From positions 45,589,220 to 45,653,219 of the forward strand of contig OX387186.1 in the NCBI GenBank assembly GCA_947561395.2: a stretch of DNA of 64,000 nt, written 5' to 3'. The stretch comes from Buxus sempervirens. Lineage: Eukaryota > Streptophyta > Magnoliopsida > Buxales > Buxaceae. Positions 61,723-64,000 of this stretch are shown in pieces. Position 1 is the first letter of the stretch; the number at the start of each line of letters is the position of its first letter. A program made the position numbers and the translations under genes. A model generated the notes under the pieces. That model searched no databases. It was given only the letters and a program-made list of their open reading frames with translations, and was not told where the DNA came from.

Positions 61723-64000
61723 GAATCAAACATGATTAAAATCAGAAAATTTCAGAAGTCCTCTCTCTAGTGTACAGTAAAAAAACAAAAAAAAAACTAG
61801 GTGCTAACATCCTGAAAAATCTTTCTGAAGTTATTTCCCATTTCATGCCTACTTGTGCCCTACTCTAGTATTTTTGCAAAGTGTATAAAAAAGAGACCCA
61901 GAAATAACATTCTGGTTGCAGGGCCAGAAGGTCCATGCCTTTTTGCATCCAACCTTCTTTAAATACATCAAGTTTTTACACCAACTCTCTGGCCCCAAAA
62001 ATGGAAAAATGGGCATGTATATCATCCTCCAACTTTTGGCATATTCCTAAAAGAAACTTGTTAAGAGCTAGAACTTGATTCATTCGAGGAAAGATATGTG
62101 GTGAAGCAGGTTGATCCTTTGCCCCCAGGCAGCACTGGGATGAGTGAAGAATTGCTGTCCCCAATAGATTAACTATAGGGATATGTTGGAAAACATATAC
62201 AATATAAATAGAAACATTTTCTCACGTGATATGACAAACTATCAGGAGTTCTAACAGTAATACAGCATAGACAAGTTGCAATCAGAATATCCTTCAAACA
62301 GATTTCACAATAGGAATAGTATAAAAACCTAAGTACTAATCAGATGCCTTCACAAATAACTGTGGGTGAGTAAACTATTTATATGTAATAAATATCTCAT
62401 CATATTTCATCTTTTTCTTTGATTTGATATTCTCCTTCCTTTCTTGACTAAATAATAATGAAAGAAGTTCAAAAAGACGAGTGATTTGAGCATCAGCTAA
62501 CCTCGTCTGGGTTGAAAGGAAAATGACAGCAAGGAAGGCATGAAACAAGTTAGAAAGGGCACTCAGAATAATAGTAAATTTCCATGTTGGATAAGGAAAA
62601 TTTTTTTATCTCCAGTATTAAGTTTGTATGATTTTCTTCCTTACTATTCAGTTTGTTCAACTATACTAATGAACAGGTATATAATAGTCAATTCTTCTTC
62701 AATAGTGAGATACGTACACCGTTTTTGTTCTTCAGAAGCCTTTAGTCTTCTTGATGAGGACATAAACATCATCAATCAGTGCCTCAGTCAAACTATTTGG
62801 GTTTTGTAACACAAGCTTGCACATTTTGACAAGCTGAGAACAGTATCTTCAATTACATATTTGTCTAAAAATCTCTCACAAACCATATCATACTCATTCT
62901 TCTTCAATAGAGTTAGAGACAAGCACAGTTTTTGCTCTTCAGAAGCCTTTAGGGTTTAGACTCATGATGAAGACATAAACATCATCAATCAGTGCCTTAG
63001 TTGAACTACTTGGTTTGCTACCCAAGTTATTCCATGCCGAACAACTGTGAAAAATGTCTTCAATTACATAGTTTGTCCAAAGATTTTCCCATGAACCATA
63101 TCCACATCCTTTTCAGCATTCCCCTCATCTTCATACAGCTGCATTCAATTTGCACCAACTCACTCCCTACTGGTGCTGCTATAATTTTGTTCGACTCAAC
63201 CGGACCGAATCATATATTCACAAAAATTGTTCACGTCAAGGTAGTGAAAGAAGGTCCTATGACATGCTCCAAAAGGAGAGAGATGGGGAGGGTTGATATT
63301 GCTGAAGAATGGAACTTTTTAAATTTTTTTGGTAAGAGAAGAGAAAAATCACTTATAGTCCCTAAAATATAATATGGAAACAAATCAAACAAGCACTCAA
63401 GCAGATATAGAAGGCAGCACGAATCCTGTTCTGAAATTCAAGCCCCCTAAATGTCACCAAACTTGTCTAAGTCTCAGCCAAAAACAATGCAATACCTATT
63501 GGTTAAGTATTTCCAACAATGCAATCCCTATTGGTTAAGTGTTAGCCAACACTTTATAAACTCAATTTATCTTTCGGTGTTTGGGGTTGATATCTGACAT
63601 GTGTCAGCTGATAATTACCCATACCTATCAGTAGTTTTGAGAGGGTCTAAAGCCTGATCTGGATGAGTGAGTAGGTAGAATAAATGACATCAAATTCATC
63701 GAAAAAAGTACCAATGAAAAATCTTTGAAGTGCCAAAGCATCTGTATACTTTCTTTCCTCTAACAATTCTTCCTAAAAATGTTCCTCCAGATCACAAAGG
63801 GGACAAAGTTTCTACAAAGTTCTTCCCTTGCTCTGCCAGGCTTTCACAACCTTTAAACAACACAAAGAAGCAAAATGATACTGGGGAACCAAATGATGGC
63901 ATACTCCTCATTCCCTTTGAACAGCATCCAACAGTTAGGTCTTCTCTACTTCCTAATTATATGATGGTCAAACACGAGAAATTTTACCCAAGTGAGAGTC
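61723..64000. other. Terminal region with a local duplication, no gene assigned
   Basis: About 62690-62800 and 62907-63015 are diverged direct copies (see the repeat entry). The minus strand of the first copy can be read as LTEALIDDVYVLIKKTKGF followed by a stop, possibly a decayed exon. Open frames at 63001-63372 have no recognisable content. The rest is AT-rich non-coding DNA. Confidence 0.4.
62690..63090. repeat. Tandem duplication, period ~215 bp
   Basis: TTCTTCAATAG..., CTTCAGAAGCCTTTAG and GACATAAACATCATCAATCAGTGCC(T)(C/T)AGT occur twice in the same order, followed in both by TTTGTCC/TTTGTCTAAA after ATGTCTTCAATTACAT. The copies have diverged by substitutions and indels. Confidence 0.7.

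Overview
The window is nuclear DNA from a seed plant, probably a woody angiosperm; the species cannot be named from sequence alone. The evidence is plant-type genes with many short exons (SCAR/WAVE subunit NAP1, plastid-type sulfiredoxin, a targeted HINT-family HIT protein), GT-AG introns, and heavy invasion by plant transposons (Mutator-like elements or MULEs, LINEs, LTR elements, SINE, Helitron). No prokaryotic, organellar, CRISPR, rRNA or tRNA gene was seen.

Layout. 1-904: last two exons of NAP1 (+). 1767-3249: small non-autonomous MULE with a perfect 9-bp target duplication. 4226-8660: sulfiredoxin (SRX, -), five tiny exons; its 3.5-kb second intron is packed with transposon debris. 8704-29463: a 20.8-kb MULE with nearly identical 156-bp terminal inverted repeats and a 10-bp target duplication, inserted 43 bp upstream of the SRX start codon. 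29735-35197: a LINE copy with an inverted 5' part, an RTE-type LINE broken by a SINE, and a Helitron with a nested element. 35380-39320: six-exon HINT/HIT gene (+). 42899-43453: four-pass membrane protein (+). 43.97-46.43 kb: orphan exon of plastid cysteine synthase split by a solo LTR. 46.65-55.0 kb: degenerate second copy of the HINT locus, inflated by a solo LTR, a nested element and two LINEs. 55465-60030: a decayed MULE that keeps transposase remnants and carries pieces of a YUCCA monooxygenase gene and a valyl-tRNA synthetase gene. 60443-60799: small two-exon membrane protein (+). The last 3 kb hold little that is recognisable.

The main object is the 20.8-kb MULE. It carries four apparently intact genes: a 13-exon Ulp1/C48 SUMO-protease-like gene (723 aa, Cys and His present, usual catalytic Asp replaced by Asn), two different proteins resembling the 'putative plant transposon protein' family, and a FAR1-type MULE transposase (814 aa, two exons). 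Between them lie blocks rich in GGTACC, clusters of GATTAATCG-like motifs placed near both ends, a recurrent CpG-rich motif around AACGCGCGGACGTT, and a roughly 5-kb centre of nested inverted repeats built from GTACATGTGTACACATG-like DNA. Intact genes, 155/156 TIR identity and the target duplication suggest a recent insertion. It has displaced the SRX promoter, and a reading frame starting inside its TIR runs in frame into SRX.

Exon coordinates were worked out by hand from splice sites, reading frame and family resemblance. Family names rest on recognised motifs, not on a database search.
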